Shown here piece by piece: positions 1 through 9,751 of a stretch of DNA of 14,253 nucleotides. This stretch comes from Cylindrobasidium torrendii FP15055 ss-10 (Eukaryota > Basidiomycota > Agaricomycetes > Agaricales > Physalacriaceae). The notes beneath the pieces were generated by a model. That model had not been told where the DNA came from and did not search any database. It saw only the letters and a list, made by a program, of their open reading frames with translations. Position numbers and translations under genes: made by a program. The stretch is taken from NCBI GenBank assembly GCA_000934385.1, contig KN880866.1:1-14253 (forward strand), written 5' to 3'. The stretch's first letter is position 1. Each line of letters starts with the position of its first letter.

Positions 1-53
1 TACACCACACGAGTAATCTACAGCTTCGACCGACGACGCAACGGGGAAGCGCT

Positions 54-282
54 TCAAAAATCCAAACCAGGGATGACATCCTTCAACAAGTTGGCCGCCT
101 GCTGGCGAGCCTTGGGAGCAAGGGAACGGATATATGCGGCAAAGGAAGAGATGGGGTCGGCGGCTGGCGCAACGACCGAAGTAGAAGTGGGAGTTGAGGA
201 AACTTGGCGAACAGGGACGGAGGCATTGGTGGGGCAGTTGCGCGCAATGTGGTTGACATTGGTCTGGCGGCACTTGAAGCAA
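54..282 (-). pseudogene. Ty3/Gypsy gag, C-terminal part with zinc knuckle, cut off by insertion
   Basis: Read on the minus strand, an open frame runs from the left junction to a stop at 56-54. It starts in the retroviral-type zinc knuckle: Cys-Phe-Lys-Cys, six residues, His, Ile-Ala-Arg-Asn, Cys-Pro. The spacing C-X2-C-X6-H-X4-C is longer than the classic C-X2-C-X4-H-X4-C but I recall it from basidiomycete gags. A Ser/Thr/Pro-rich tail follows, ending in an Ala-rich helix (AAYIRSLAPKARQQAANLL) and VIPGLDF. Gag packages retrotransposon RNA. The matching N-terminal part lies at 13942-14253, in the same codon phase at the Cys-Phe-Lys codons. Just upstream in this frame, inside the element, a TGA occurs (about 313), so this half has no start of its own. 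The pol frame, if present, would lie left of the window. Confidence 0.82.
273..282. repeat. Left copy of 10-bp target-site duplication
   Basis: The word cttgaagcaa is repeated exactly at 13942-13951. Both copies encode Cys-Phe-Lys of the same gag zinc knuckle in the same phase, and the flanking bases differ. KDZ/Zisupton-type transposons are known for 8-bp duplications, so two of the ten matching bases may be chance matches to the element end. Confidence 0.75.
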
Positions 283-606
283 GGGTGTCTGCAGGGTTTG
301 ACCCTTTCTCACTGTTTGCAAAAAGTCGGCCGTTTCCGGGGTTCAGTTAATGTATAAACACCTTCTGACCATCTTTCACTACTTATAAACACTAACCCGG
401 GAGATCCCTTCTCAGCACTGCATCTAAGGTCAAAGACCAATTCTGGCCCAATTTCTTGTCTTGGTCATCAGCTTTATTCATTTTCGTCACAGAATACCCA
501 ATAAACCAGTGATTGCGCATCAAATCATATTTCGGTCTGTGGCGTAATTGAAAATACAGATATGGCAATTGAGGTATCTAGAAATACAGTACCACTCGTA
601 TACATG
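283..606. other. Left sub-terminal non-coding region
   Basis: No gene is visible here. It holds the outer end of the element and the 3' flank of the transposase gene, which stops at 607. A 9-base direct repeat tataaacac occurs at about 353 and 384. Sub-terminal repeats of this kind could be transposase-binding sites, but two copies are weak evidence. Confidence 0.4.
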
Positions 607-3600
607 CTACAGTTCATCATGCGAAGTCAGCACCTCACGTAGACCGGCCAAAGGGCCTCGGAGCTCATTTGCTGGGGACACATCATCCTCCCTTTCCGAG
701 TCCGAGCCGTCGTCCTGCTGCACCTCAATGCGGTCCTGCACACGAATCTTCTGGACGGGCGCCTCCTTCATCCACATCAACCTGAAGTGGTCTGCCAGTT
801 TCCGTCTCCCGCCTGCCTGTTTCGCACAGTACGCTGCAACACCTTCTGCCAACTCCACTGTCATTCCTGGCCATCCACCTGCCTGTTGCTCCCATGCCTT
901 CGCGTCGTATTCCAACGATACCAGTGTACGCTCGCGCTCATCTCGAAGCATCAGCATTTCCTCGCGTGCCCGTTCCACTCGCGCGCGCGATTTGAGATAC
1001 TCGACACGTATCAAACCGTTCATCTCGTCATCGCTGGCACTGTCCAGCGCCCCGTCGATGGTCCATATCCACGACATCATGAACGAAGAGCTTCCCACAA
1101 GCACCTCCGCCGGTTTCATGCCCCTTCCAGTCCCATTGCGCTTGCGTTTCTCGCCCGCCGTCAGATGCTCCTCGTCATAGTCAATGGCCATGTCCGTGGT
1201 AAAAACCTCGCTCGACAAGCCACGAATGTCATCAGGCTTCAGTTCTCGCAGAATCAACTCCCAGTCTCCTGACCCGCGCAGATTCTTGAGTGCACGATGG
1301 CTGGCCTCGTACTTCTGTGCTCCCGTCTTTGCCTTGAGACTCAGACGCTTTATGAGGTCGAACGATCGACCGGATCTCTTTGTCCCACGGACGTTTGCTT
1401 TTTTGAAACTCCTGACCGTGTGAACGGCGCGTTGCGTGCCACGAATATCCTCGAGTGCCGAAAAGCACTGTGTCTCCCTCATTCTCTCCTCCACGGCCGG
1501 CGCGTCATCCAGGCATCGAGCACGGAGAGGTACAGGCAGTGCAGACGGCAAGTACAGCTGCTCCGTCTCTATGTCACCATCCCGTTCGCCCGCCCGCGCC
1601 GCCAAAAAACTTGGGATGAACGGCATGTAAATCTGTTGGACGGATCGAAATTCCTGGAGCATGCGTTTCATCGTCAAACGCTTGCTCTGGACATCGTCGA
1701 CGACGTGGGCAGCCTCTTTGTCCTCGCTCGTGAGCAAGAGCAGGATAGTACGCCTAAACATGTTGAATGAACTGCGCTGCCAACGGGTGTACGTGACTTA
1801 CTGGTTCTGCTCTATCTTCAAACCAAGAACCAAGAACGAAACGACGTTGACTTCGTGTATGGCCTGTCTTGCGGCTCGTCGATCTTCCTCGTTCAATTGT
1901 AGGATGAGATCTTTCTCGCGAACATCTGAATGGATGTTAGCGTGGAGGGAACATTAGATACAAGACACGTACACGACCTCTCTCGCCAATACGGTGTTGT
2001 ATCCTTTCGATCTCCACTCCGCCCGTGCTCCCAATCTTCCGCGAGGTCCTTCCACTTTTGTATGAGGTGGGTATGCTGAGCGGGTATCTGCCGAGTGAAG
2101 TCCTCGTGGTCGGCCAGTTGTTGTGTGTATCTATCAATGGCTTTGTTGAGGCTGCCATGCAGATGTTTGCCTGGACGGTCATAAGTTCACCGATAAATTA
2201 GAATGAGTTTGCTGTGCACCTAGCCGGATGACCTTCTCCCAATTATGCGTCGCCATCCGTCGGTCGAGTGTGTCGTGCCGATGTCCAGGAAGCGATTCTT
2301 TGGTCGAGGCGGCAGAGTGGTTAATACCTGCCCATACACGCTCGATGCCCTCGCCATCGGTGTTGCCGACACCTAGCTGCAGACCCATGGAAAAGCAGCA
2401 CTGGCATACGAGAATGTGTCCTTTGGCGTGGCATTTGGGCACGCCATACGACAGCTTGACGCCTGGCGGAGGTTGCAGATGCGGCGGGAGGTCTTTGATA
2501 CGATCCATGAGATGGATGCACCACTGACAGGAGACATCATATGAATAGAAACGATCCAAATTCACCCCCTTTGCGGCAGACATGGCGACGTAGTCCATAT
2601 TACAGTACCTGGGCAAGATTGAGTCGTTGCGTTGCAGTCAAGGCTAGCTACATACCGCTCTCCTTTCTGGAGATCACCTACACCCTCCGGACGGATGATT
2701 TCATGCCGCGCGCATGCCACCATTCCCAATCCCGTCGAACGCAAGCCTGTTGCATCCTTCTTTTCTGCCATCTCGAGTGTCTTGAACCCACTGCATGTGC
2801 TAATCTATAATGCTTGTCAGTATATCGGGCGCAACAGTTCAATATCCAGGCGTACATCGGTTTGCACCTTGTACTTTGAGTAATGATCGTGGTATGGTTT
2901 GTCGGCAACCAGGTATGCGAGACCAGTTCCCAAGCCGGGGTCGAGAGTGCTAGATCTTCTGATATTGCACAGACGAAAATTCGCATCCATCATTAAGATG
3001 AGCATGTAACGACGTCTGCCTTCGGCATGAGTCTTTGTACAGGAAGTAAGAAACCGCACATACCGTTCGTCCGGACCCAATGTCTGCCAGTCGAGGGGAA
3101 TATTGACTCCCTCGCGCGGACAGGCGGGGCACGGAATCGCTAATTGGCCGCCAAGCGTCGTCTCGACGCCATTCTCTTTGCAGCCGCGTCCACCTCGCTT
3201 CATCATGAGGATGTAGCCGTGCTTGCGGATTATTCGCAGGAATGGCTTGTACTTCGGCTGCTACACAGTCAGCTACACCAAAAATGGGGAAAACTGGCTA
3301 TTGACCTTGGGTATTTCAATGCCCCATCCATCGGTCATCTGCTCAAGCGCAGTGTAATGCTCGTAAGCAGATATCTTCCCATGGCTTGACATATGGTCGT
3401 GCGCCTCGAGCAAGCGCAAGGTGGCAGCGGTGCGGGGACGTCGAGCAGTCGATGGGAAGAGCTCCGCACGAAGGAGTTGAGTGCGGTGCGGCGCGGACCT
3501 CTCACACTTGCAGAAGAGGATGTCGACTTGATAGATTCCTGTGCGATCCAATACATTGAAGTTTGGATGTACAACACCCATTGGACACGAAGAGCCATCG

Positions 3601-4258
3601 TCGTGGCCAACAGGTATCTGCCTCTTGAGGAGCTTGGGCGAAACTGGCTCGAAATGGCTGCCGTTCCAGACCTACATACTGGTTAAGAGACGGATAACTA
3701 AAAAGAGTATGACTAACTTTGCAGCGATGGAATGGCAGGTAAACGTGCATCTCCAAAAAGCAGGCCTTGCAAGAAAGACCAGCATTGAGACAGTCGTGGC
3801 ATTTGTAAGACGCGTCGCCAGTCCGAGAGGGTGGGCATCGCGTACAAGCTGCAGGAAGCGCACGGCGTCCGTCCAAGCGCATGAATTCTTCCAAGTATTC
3901 CTGCGGCATGCCGTCGGACACCCATGTTCGGATGTTATGGTCCTTTGTGTGTATGAGCAAGATGAAAATTACTAGCGAAAATTGACAAGCGTACCGAGTT
4001 GATGGACCTTGGGCGCGCAAGAGGTGGTGCAAAAGATTCAGACACGCTAGGCAGGAATGTTGACTGCCAGTCAGTCCGGGCGGAGTCTGCGGCTACTGCG
4101 CAGGTTGTTGACGGTATGATTTTGATGCGTCGCCGGTCGGTGGATAATTTGACACTTCGCGCAGCCACAACGCCAGCGTCGTCGTAATCCTCGTCTGAGC
4201 GCCAGAGACGCCGCGTGACCTTGCTGTTGCCGCGCTGGGGACCAGATGCTCCGCCCAT
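607..4258 (-). CDS. KDZ transposase with CxC2 zinc finger, 10 exons, 1068 aa
   Basis: Exons on the minus strand: 4258-3995, 3942-3718, 3671-3306, 3260-3064, 3015-2868, 2804-2656, 2608-2220, 2170-1973, 1925-1802, 1753-607. The introns are 45-63 bases and every junction keeps phase, giving 1068 residues. A CxC2-type zinc finger lies at about 121-160 (Cys pairs 121/124, 136/139, 146/149, then His154 and His160). Next come QLLR and FPST motifs, CPACP at 329-333, the core motifs DANFRL (D361), GVGDLQKGER (441-450), YDVSCQW (D474), KCHAKGH and GEGIERVW (E536/E539), then HRHDTLD. The C-terminal helical part has LYLPS (753-757), DDIRG (861-865) and SWIW (914-917), all normal for the family. KDZ enzymes use an RNase H-fold DDE core to cut and join transposon ends in the nucleus. 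The start is the first ATG of the open exon. Two junctions are less certain: the donor at 3305 is GTCAAT, and the acceptor at 3261 could instead be at 3258, in the same frame. No inactivating change is seen. Confidence 0.93.
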
Positions 4259-4338
4259 GATTATGCTTGTGGTTTGAGTAAACAGAAGTGATCACGCCGA
4301 GAATTTGCACATGATGCATCGATATTGATGTCTTCATG

Positions 4339-4359
4339 CCGAACCGTCCGAACCGTCCG
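4339..4359. repeat. 9-bp tandem repeat upstream of the transposase
   Basis: The unit ccgaaccgt occurs twice, followed by ccg, about 80-100 bases upstream of the transposase ATG in its putative 5' leader or promoter. It could be a protein-binding site, but nothing in the sequence decides this. The rest of 4259-4525 shows no gene. Confidence 0.5.
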
Positions 4360-4525
4360 TGGCGTTGTTGTAGCATCGAAGTTCATGAATTACATGGGTA
4401 ACAAGAAGATATGTCAACTATAGTGCAGCCAGTTCATTTTTCCGTCACATTCTTTTTCCAAAAAAAGACACCATCAAACCACAAAGCTATGTATACTTTG
4501 AACGCAGTGAAGCATGACCTAGATA

Positions 4526-5036
4526 CTATGCTGAGAAATGAAGAGGCATATGAAGAACCTGACGGACGCACGGATGCTCTACAATTGTGGCATGGGAGAA
4601 TCGGGAACCTGGGCCATCTGAGTGCGTTGTGTTAGAGATGACAGATGCTATAGCATGAAGCACGTACTTGGATTTGAGTTATGCACAGTGCCCCATATGC
4701 GCTCAACTCTTTCGGCATCCGAAATGGGGCCAGCTCGAATGTGGTAGTTCTGGCAATGGCAGAAGCTCGACGAGGTCGTTTTGGGCAGCTCTATCTGCGA
4801 CGGCGGGTTCCCAGTATCGTCGATTAGCACCGGTAGTTCATTGTCGATTAGGGCTGCAGTTCATTGTCGCTGCATTCGGACTTGCTATCGTTCGAGGAAA
4901 TAGAGTTCGAAAGCTGGTTGGTGCTGATGGCGACGAATGGTGAGGCAGACATTGGTAGATGATGGTCATAGTAGAAGCCAGTTTGAGTCACTCGACTTGT
5001 CACAAGATCAAAGGCTCTAAGGCGGCTGTCCATCAT
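4526..5036 (-). pseudogene. Broken gene with a KDZ-like E-motif segment
   Basis: An open frame begins at ATG 5036 (MMDSRLRAFDLV...), passes a Ser-rich stretch and stops at about 4850. Just downstream the reading continues in another frame through DNELPVLIDD, then FCHCQNYHI, then SDAERVERIWGTVHN. A good intron follows (4667-4618, donor GTACGT, branch CTAAC, acceptor CAG), and the frame resumes with NGPGSR to a stop at 4526. The frame switch lies exactly at an imperfect 24/23-base duplication (4821-4867). The segment ERVERIW...GPGSR resembles the KDZ core, where an acidic GEG.ER.W motif is followed by a GPG-R motif, but the first two catalytic Asp motifs are missing. It may be the relic of a second KDZ-like gene or an unrelated gene. 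The well-formed intron argues that it was once a real gene. Confidence 0.45.
4821..4867. repeat. Imperfect 24/23-bp tandem duplication
   Basis: Two adjacent copies each start with cgattag and end with agttcattgt (4821-4844 and 4845-4867). Because one copy is 23 bases, the duplication shifts the reading frame of the broken minus-strand gene at 4526-5036. The frame on one side of the duplication continues into the other side if only one copy is counted. Confidence 0.8.
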
Positions 5037-5202
5037 CGGCAGCCATCTCGTATCATTTTGTGAACTTTATCGGTGAGCAGAACAAGAGTACAATGCATTA
5101 CAAAGGGTATCACAACAAGATAGCTACGAAACACAACAATCTACTACAGCCTACAAGATATTGACATTACAGAGGAGAGCAAACAATATATACATATAAG
5201 TC

Positions 5203-7741
5203 CTAAACGTTCGTGGCCGCCGTCATTTTCTCCAAAGCCCACTGGACGTCGCGCAGTGCAGCCTCCCAATCCTGACATCCTTCACCGCTTACTCCGACTT
5301 TCATGCCCCAGAGCCATAAGTAGCCCATGACGTTGACCAGGCCGTTGGCGCCAGATGCATCCAAACGCTCCCAGTCCTCCTCCGTGATGTTGCGGTCGAT
5401 GTCACCCAACGCATTGGCGCTTGCATTGACATTTCTCCAGCTGGGTTGAAGATGGCGCCACCAGCGCCAGAATGCCTCCGCTGCTAGTTTGACTGTCTGC
5501 GGCATTTCTCGAGGCAGCTTGTCGGGGGTGATGAGCGGCCGCCTCAGTCGCGACCATTGGACGGCCGCCGCGGGTCGGTTCCCAGTCTGGAGGCGTACAT
5601 CGTCGAATTTTCGACTGACCTCGTATTTGACAAAGGACTTCGTAACATCTTGCCAGGCTGGCTCGGCTAAAGTCTCGAACTTGGGCAGGACGTGGGTCAA
5701 ATATTTGGGCAGGTCTGCAGGTATAGTCGGATTGGACAAGAATGGCGCGGTCGACACAGGCGTGGACGCCGTGGCTGGAGTGGTGGGTGCATTCAATGTG
5801 TCAAGGCCTTCATTCATCGTGTCATCGTCCGTGAGTTGGGCACCAGCGACGTTGTCCGGAATCTCCGGCGATGGGAGCTTGTCAGAGGAAGACATGTGTA
5901 CCGTGTTCGTGATGTCGTCCAATGGATCGTGCTGAGGCGGAAGAGTTTTGGTAGATATGCGCATGCTGGTGCGGGTTCCACTTCGACGTGGCTGACTATT
6001 CGCGGGCTCGTCTTCGCCGCTGCCATCATCATCGACCTGCCATGGGGTCTCCTCTGGTTCGTCATCCGAGGTCTGGTCTTCATCGTTTGTGTTGGTGCGC
6101 ACCCCAGTGGCATGTCGCTTGGCTGGAGGCGCAGCGGCGTCTGTGTTGCTCTTGCGCTTCTTGCTGCTCTTTTTTGAGGTAGTCGCAGACGGAGATTGGT
6201 TGCTCGAAGTGGTTGGATTGCCCGGAAGCGACACATCAGGCGGAGAGATGAGACCATTGTCTGTCGACGGCTGGCTGTGTGCGGACGGGGACTCTGTGTT
6301 TCCAGCATCCCAAGTTGTGGGACGATAGCGGAGGAAGGATGGGGGTGCCGAACATGGAGCTATCTTCGGGAGAGTGCGTGCAGCTTGGACTTTCGGATCT
6401 GTGTGAAAATCAGTGTTTGTTCATGGCTAGCGGTTAATGGACGCACCATAACAGCTGAGCGCAAAATCACCTATTGCTGCTTCGACAGTCCGTCGACGAG
6501 CAACGCCTTCGCTCCCCCCAGCCTCCATGAAGCCGCATGGAATGGGCATACGGTCAACGCCCGCATGCATGCTGAATATTTTCAGCAATATGATCAACAA
6601 GGAAAGAATAGAACTTACGAAATCACGTTAATCTGGCCGCCTCGGCGTGGCTCTGGTCCCGCCCAATAGAAATGAGCATTGCCGTTGGTGAGCTTACTGA
6701 TGCCTTGAAGCAGAGGGTCTATTTTGTGGACAAGTGCGTCGAGCATGCTGAAGGAGATGAGCCTAGACACTAAGACGATGAACGAAACACATACTCCTGA
6801 GTCGCGGTGGGATCCAAGGGCATCGCTGGAATGACCCCGTCTTTCTTCTGAAGCCCGCGAGCCTCCTGGTTCGCGGCTTTCTCAGCGTCTGCCTGCAGCT
6901 CCCATACGCGACGTTCGCTGGCCGGAAGGTTTTGAAATGCCTGTTGGGTGGATCCTGTGACCAGGCGAATCCTACCGGACTTAGCGTCCACGCCATTGTC
7001 GATAACGCTCTGGTCGACGTCTGTTTTGATGTCCTTGTTGAACTGGCTTTTGGACCAGAGCTGGTACGCTGTTCGTGCCCGCGGGACGTGTGTCTTCCCG
7101 TTTGCGATGGCGGAAATGAGAGAGCTGACCGGATCCCGCTTGATTTGGGCAGGGGTCATTTTCGAGATGGCAGGCGCGCTATTGCTCAGACGGTCAAGAA
7201 GGTTTCGCGAAGCCTGGAGGATTCGGATCAGCGCCTTATGCCAAAGAAAAGGCTTAGTCACGCACCCTGCGCAGACGTAAAATTTTTGCTGCCTTTAGTT
7301 GAAGCTCTGCGGGGTCGAGCTCGTCGTCTGTTTTAGCTAGATCGCTGGCTGTTGGTTCGTTCGGGGGGTCCAACCACCAGGTGAACTGCTGGCAGTAGGC
7401 ATTGCTCACGGCAACAAGATAGTCTGCTGTCTGGGCGGGGCCCTTCGCACGAGCCGATGTGTAGTCGGGTACACGTGCTTCGAAAAAAGCCATCCTCGCG
7501 CCTTTTGCCCATCCGCGTTTGAACTTTGGGACGGTGAGGACCGTCTCAACTGGATAGCTGTAAAAAAAAGGTCAGACGCGTAAATGACAGAGTTGAGCAA
7601 GACGCACGGATTGTCCGGCTCGGGACTAGGTGACGGAGAGTTTCGAGGAGTGTCGACAGGCCTGTATCATGTCAGCAACGCGTGACATATCCTCGGAGAC
7701 AATGTGACAATATCGGCACGAGATCACACTTACGATGCCAT
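5203..7741 (-). CDS. KDZ-neighbour type protein, HMG-box-like region, 7 exons, 740 aa
   Basis: Exons: 7741-7734, 7661-7608, 7557-7266, 7213-6795, 6747-6619, 6571-6447, 6398-5203. The introns are 47-72 bases and all phases fit, giving 740 residues. The N-terminus has PKFKRGWAKGARMAFFEA (31-48). Residues about 159-232 resemble a degenerate HMG box (RARTAYQLWSKSQF, then QQAFQNLPASERRVWELQ). A central segment has PLLQGIS and GPEPRRGG (288-295) running into NVISMHAG. A disordered acidic/Ser-rich part follows with basic patches (KKSSKKRK, about 418-425) that could be a nuclear signal. The C-terminal domain has QWSRLRRP, FWRWWR (652-657), LQPSWR and GYLWLWG. I recognise this order of blocks from uncharacterised proteins of mushroom genomes that often lie near KDZ transposases, but not a function. 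The HMG resemblance and the role are inference. The first exon holds only 8 coding bases, so the start is the least certain part. The gene is read in the same direction as the transposase. Confidence 0.8.
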
Positions 7742-8442
7742 TGGGTATGAGGCGAGGGCGCGTACGGTGTCGCTGCCAAACTCGACGGCAACCACGGTGG
7801 AAAGTGTGGTGGTGGTGATGGCTCGGAGAAGACAACAAAAAATTAGCAAACAAGCATATACAATGGGATGCGCGCGGAATGATTACAAGCACCCGAAATT
7901 GCGATGAAATCACCCAAAATATTTGTAGCGACTGCGTTATAGACCTCCGAGACAAAGCAATTACATACATCTTTCGGTATGGCTTTGAAGCTCTCTGTGA
8001 TGTACAGAAATTATGGGTTTCCGTGGATTTACATAGGCGTACTTTTGGTCGGACCAGATGGTGTAGGGCACATAGGACAGCTCGATGTAGTGCCCTCACA
8101 AATTTATGCACTTTTCATGCAGATTGCAATTGAACTCAAGTATACTCCATAAGCCTTGGTTTGCTTCTGCCTAGGTCCTACTGCCGTAGCATGCCTATAT
8201 AAGACAATATCATTATGAGGAATGTCAAGCCCTTGCCGAGCCAAGGCCGCGCAGAGATCAATGTGCACGGTTCCTTCTCTCAGTGAGGCCCTTCAAGCAC
8301 TGAGAACAAGATTGAGTGGGTTAACGACTTGTGTGTATTAAGCAGCTTAACGTGCTATGATACAATCATTGAAGCAATCCGTGGTTGATTGGGCACCAAA
8401 GGTCACTCGCGATCGAACGAACGACCTTGCATATTCACTGTC
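7742..8442. promoter_or_regulatory. Divergent intergenic region between two cargo genes
   Basis: This 701-base stretch separates the starts of a minus-strand gene (ATG at 7741) and a plus-strand gene (ATG at 8443), so it should hold both promoters. Apart from a TATA-like word at 8196, nothing specific is recognisable. Long open frames crossing its left part look fortuitous. Confidence 0.5.
8196..8203 (+). promoter_or_regulatory. TATA-like box for the plus-strand gene
   Basis: The word tatataag lies about 240 bases upstream of the ATG at 8443. That is far for a TATA box unless the 5' leader is about 200 bases long. Basidiomycete promoters often lack a TATA box, so this is a weak call. Confidence 0.22.
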
Positions 8443-9122
8443 ATGGTCTTCACGAAGTCCAAAGGCCGACCACGTCGTCACGCCACTGTCGCGCTAGCAA
8501 AAGAGGCCATCCGAGAGAACAAACAACGTTATGAGCATCAACATAAGGAAAGACGAACTGCACAGCGCAAGGAACGGCGCAAGGGTAGAAGGGAGGAACT
8601 GGCTAGTCGCAGGTGCGTGACGACAGAATGCCTTTGCCATTGATTCTGACATCAGCTCATAGACCCAGTATGCACTGGACCCCGCCAACCTACTCGTTAT
8701 TGGAGCTTCAGGACAATGCTTACTCCGGCTTTCCGACACCAGAGGACCCTACACTCGCCACCTTATACTGCCGACTTCGATGCATCTATATGCAGATCAC
8801 GGACTCGCTCGACGGCGACGCAGAGAAGTGGTTTTCTGCACTGGTCGAAGTCATCCAGTATAGTCGCGGGGAGGCTTTATACTCTCATATGATGATGCTG
8901 GAATCAGTGCTGCGCGCCCTCGAACCTTACTTTCGCGCAATGGCGGTGACCTATGATACGTACGCCATTTTCTTTCGTAAGGCGCCGGAGAATTGGGCCA
9001 CAGAGGTGTCGGATATGGCAGCAGCGGTGCACATGTGGAAGGACCGGATCAGGACTGTGCTCGATGCATACGCGATGGGTGCTGGACACCTTAGGCTGCA
9101 TGTCCTCAATGGTCACATCTAA
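8443..9122 (+). CDS. Small protein with very basic N-terminus, 2 exons, 209 aa
   Basis: Exons 8443-8612 and 8663-9122 join in phase across a 50-base intron (donor GTGCGT, acceptor TAG), giving 209 residues. The first 60 residues are strongly basic: an AT-hook-like KGRPRR (7-12) followed by an Arg/Lys-rich helix that includes HKERRTAQRKERRKGRREE. The rest is a mixed, probably helical domain containing DGDAEKWF, LRALEPYF, TYDTYAIFFRK and AVHMWKDRI. This plan, a basic DNA-binding-like helix followed by a helical domain, resembles small uncharacterised proteins seen beside KDZ transposases in mushroom genomes; I do not recognise a function. DNA binding is inferred from charge only. The start is the first ATG of the open exon, and the open frame upstream of it has no ATG. 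The last 10 residues may be wrong if another intron was missed. Confidence 0.62.
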
Positions 9123-9125
9123 TTG

Positions 9126-9174
9126 GTAAGTACCATCCTTTACAGCCTAACCATGTTGACACTGATTGATCTAG
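9126..9174 (+). other. Probable intron just after the stop codon of the 209-aa gene
   Basis: Donor GTAAGT at 9126, CTAAC at 9147-9151 and acceptor TAG at 9172-9174 make a near-perfect 49-base fungal intron, 3 bases after the TAA at 9120-9122. Either this is a 3' UTR intron, or the real coding frame reaches it by a splice I did not find. Confidence 0.5.
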
Positions 9175-9751
9175 TATGCGCCCTCCTTGCCCCCAATTAG
9201 GCCTTGTGTTCTCAGCTCCCCGCGTTACAGTGACCGGTGCGACTGTCCCCAATATCACTCTCCTTCGAATTATTCCACTCTCAGTAGCGTAGACAACGAA
9301 CAAATTTATGTATTTTGTGTGGACTATATTTTGTTCACATTTCATCTGCTCGAATCAATGCTTATTTGCAATTGCTGGCGACGAGCCAGGTATTTCGCAT
9401 GCAACATGTGGTATGTGGCGTAGGCAAAGTGGACAGGTCAAAATCCTTGAGTGGACACCTTAGGATTTGGGCAAAATGAAGGCGATTCGAGGTGACCCAA
9501 ATTAACGGCTCCGCGGATGGAGGGTGGACCCAAAAGTATGGTCGGATCTCGATGCGGCCCAAAAGCACAGCACGTCATCGTGATTAGATCTTGTTCTTTT
9601 CTTAGGCCACTGGCACTGGTTTGCCGATGGATTATGATTTACAAGCACAATGAGAAACTTTGTAACAAGGACTTCACAAGATAATGGATTGTACAACAAG
9701 GATACCACCTACGACATAACTAAATACACGTTGTACATTGGGAGCAAGTAA
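9175..9751. other. Convergent 3' intergenic region
   Basis: It lies between the 3' ends of a plus-strand and a minus-strand gene. It is AT-rich in its first half and shows a short inverted repeat aaatcc/ggattt around 9440-9470. I see no gene, RNA or mobile-element feature here. Confidence 0.5.

Noticed and set aside
283..332. Possible inverted repeat between 283-332 and the reverse complement of 13744-13793 (both hold TTTCTCAC and end in GGCCG)
   Set aside because: The shared words are offset by a few bases and the ungapped identity over 50 bases is near chance; it also lies 150 bases inside the right boundary.
548..1770. Several long plus-strand frames opposite the transposase C-terminus
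   Set aside because: They are antisense shadows; the minus strand carries the conserved LYLPS, DDIRG and SWIW motifs.
5814..6308. 164-residue minus-strand frame overlapping the 740-aa gene
   Set aside because: It is a frame shadow rich in Arg/Thr/Ser; the other frame continues upstream through spliced exons with conserved blocks.
7626..8111. 161-residue minus-strand open frame with a His-rich run
   Set aside because: It overlaps the first exons of the 740-aa gene in another frame, has no domain-like pattern, and its His run comes from a ggtggt-rich leader sequence.
9083..9464. 13-base direct repeat tggacaccttagg at 9083-9095 and 9452-9464
   Set aside because: One exact 13-base pair is about what chance gives in a 14-kb sequence, and the flanks do not match.
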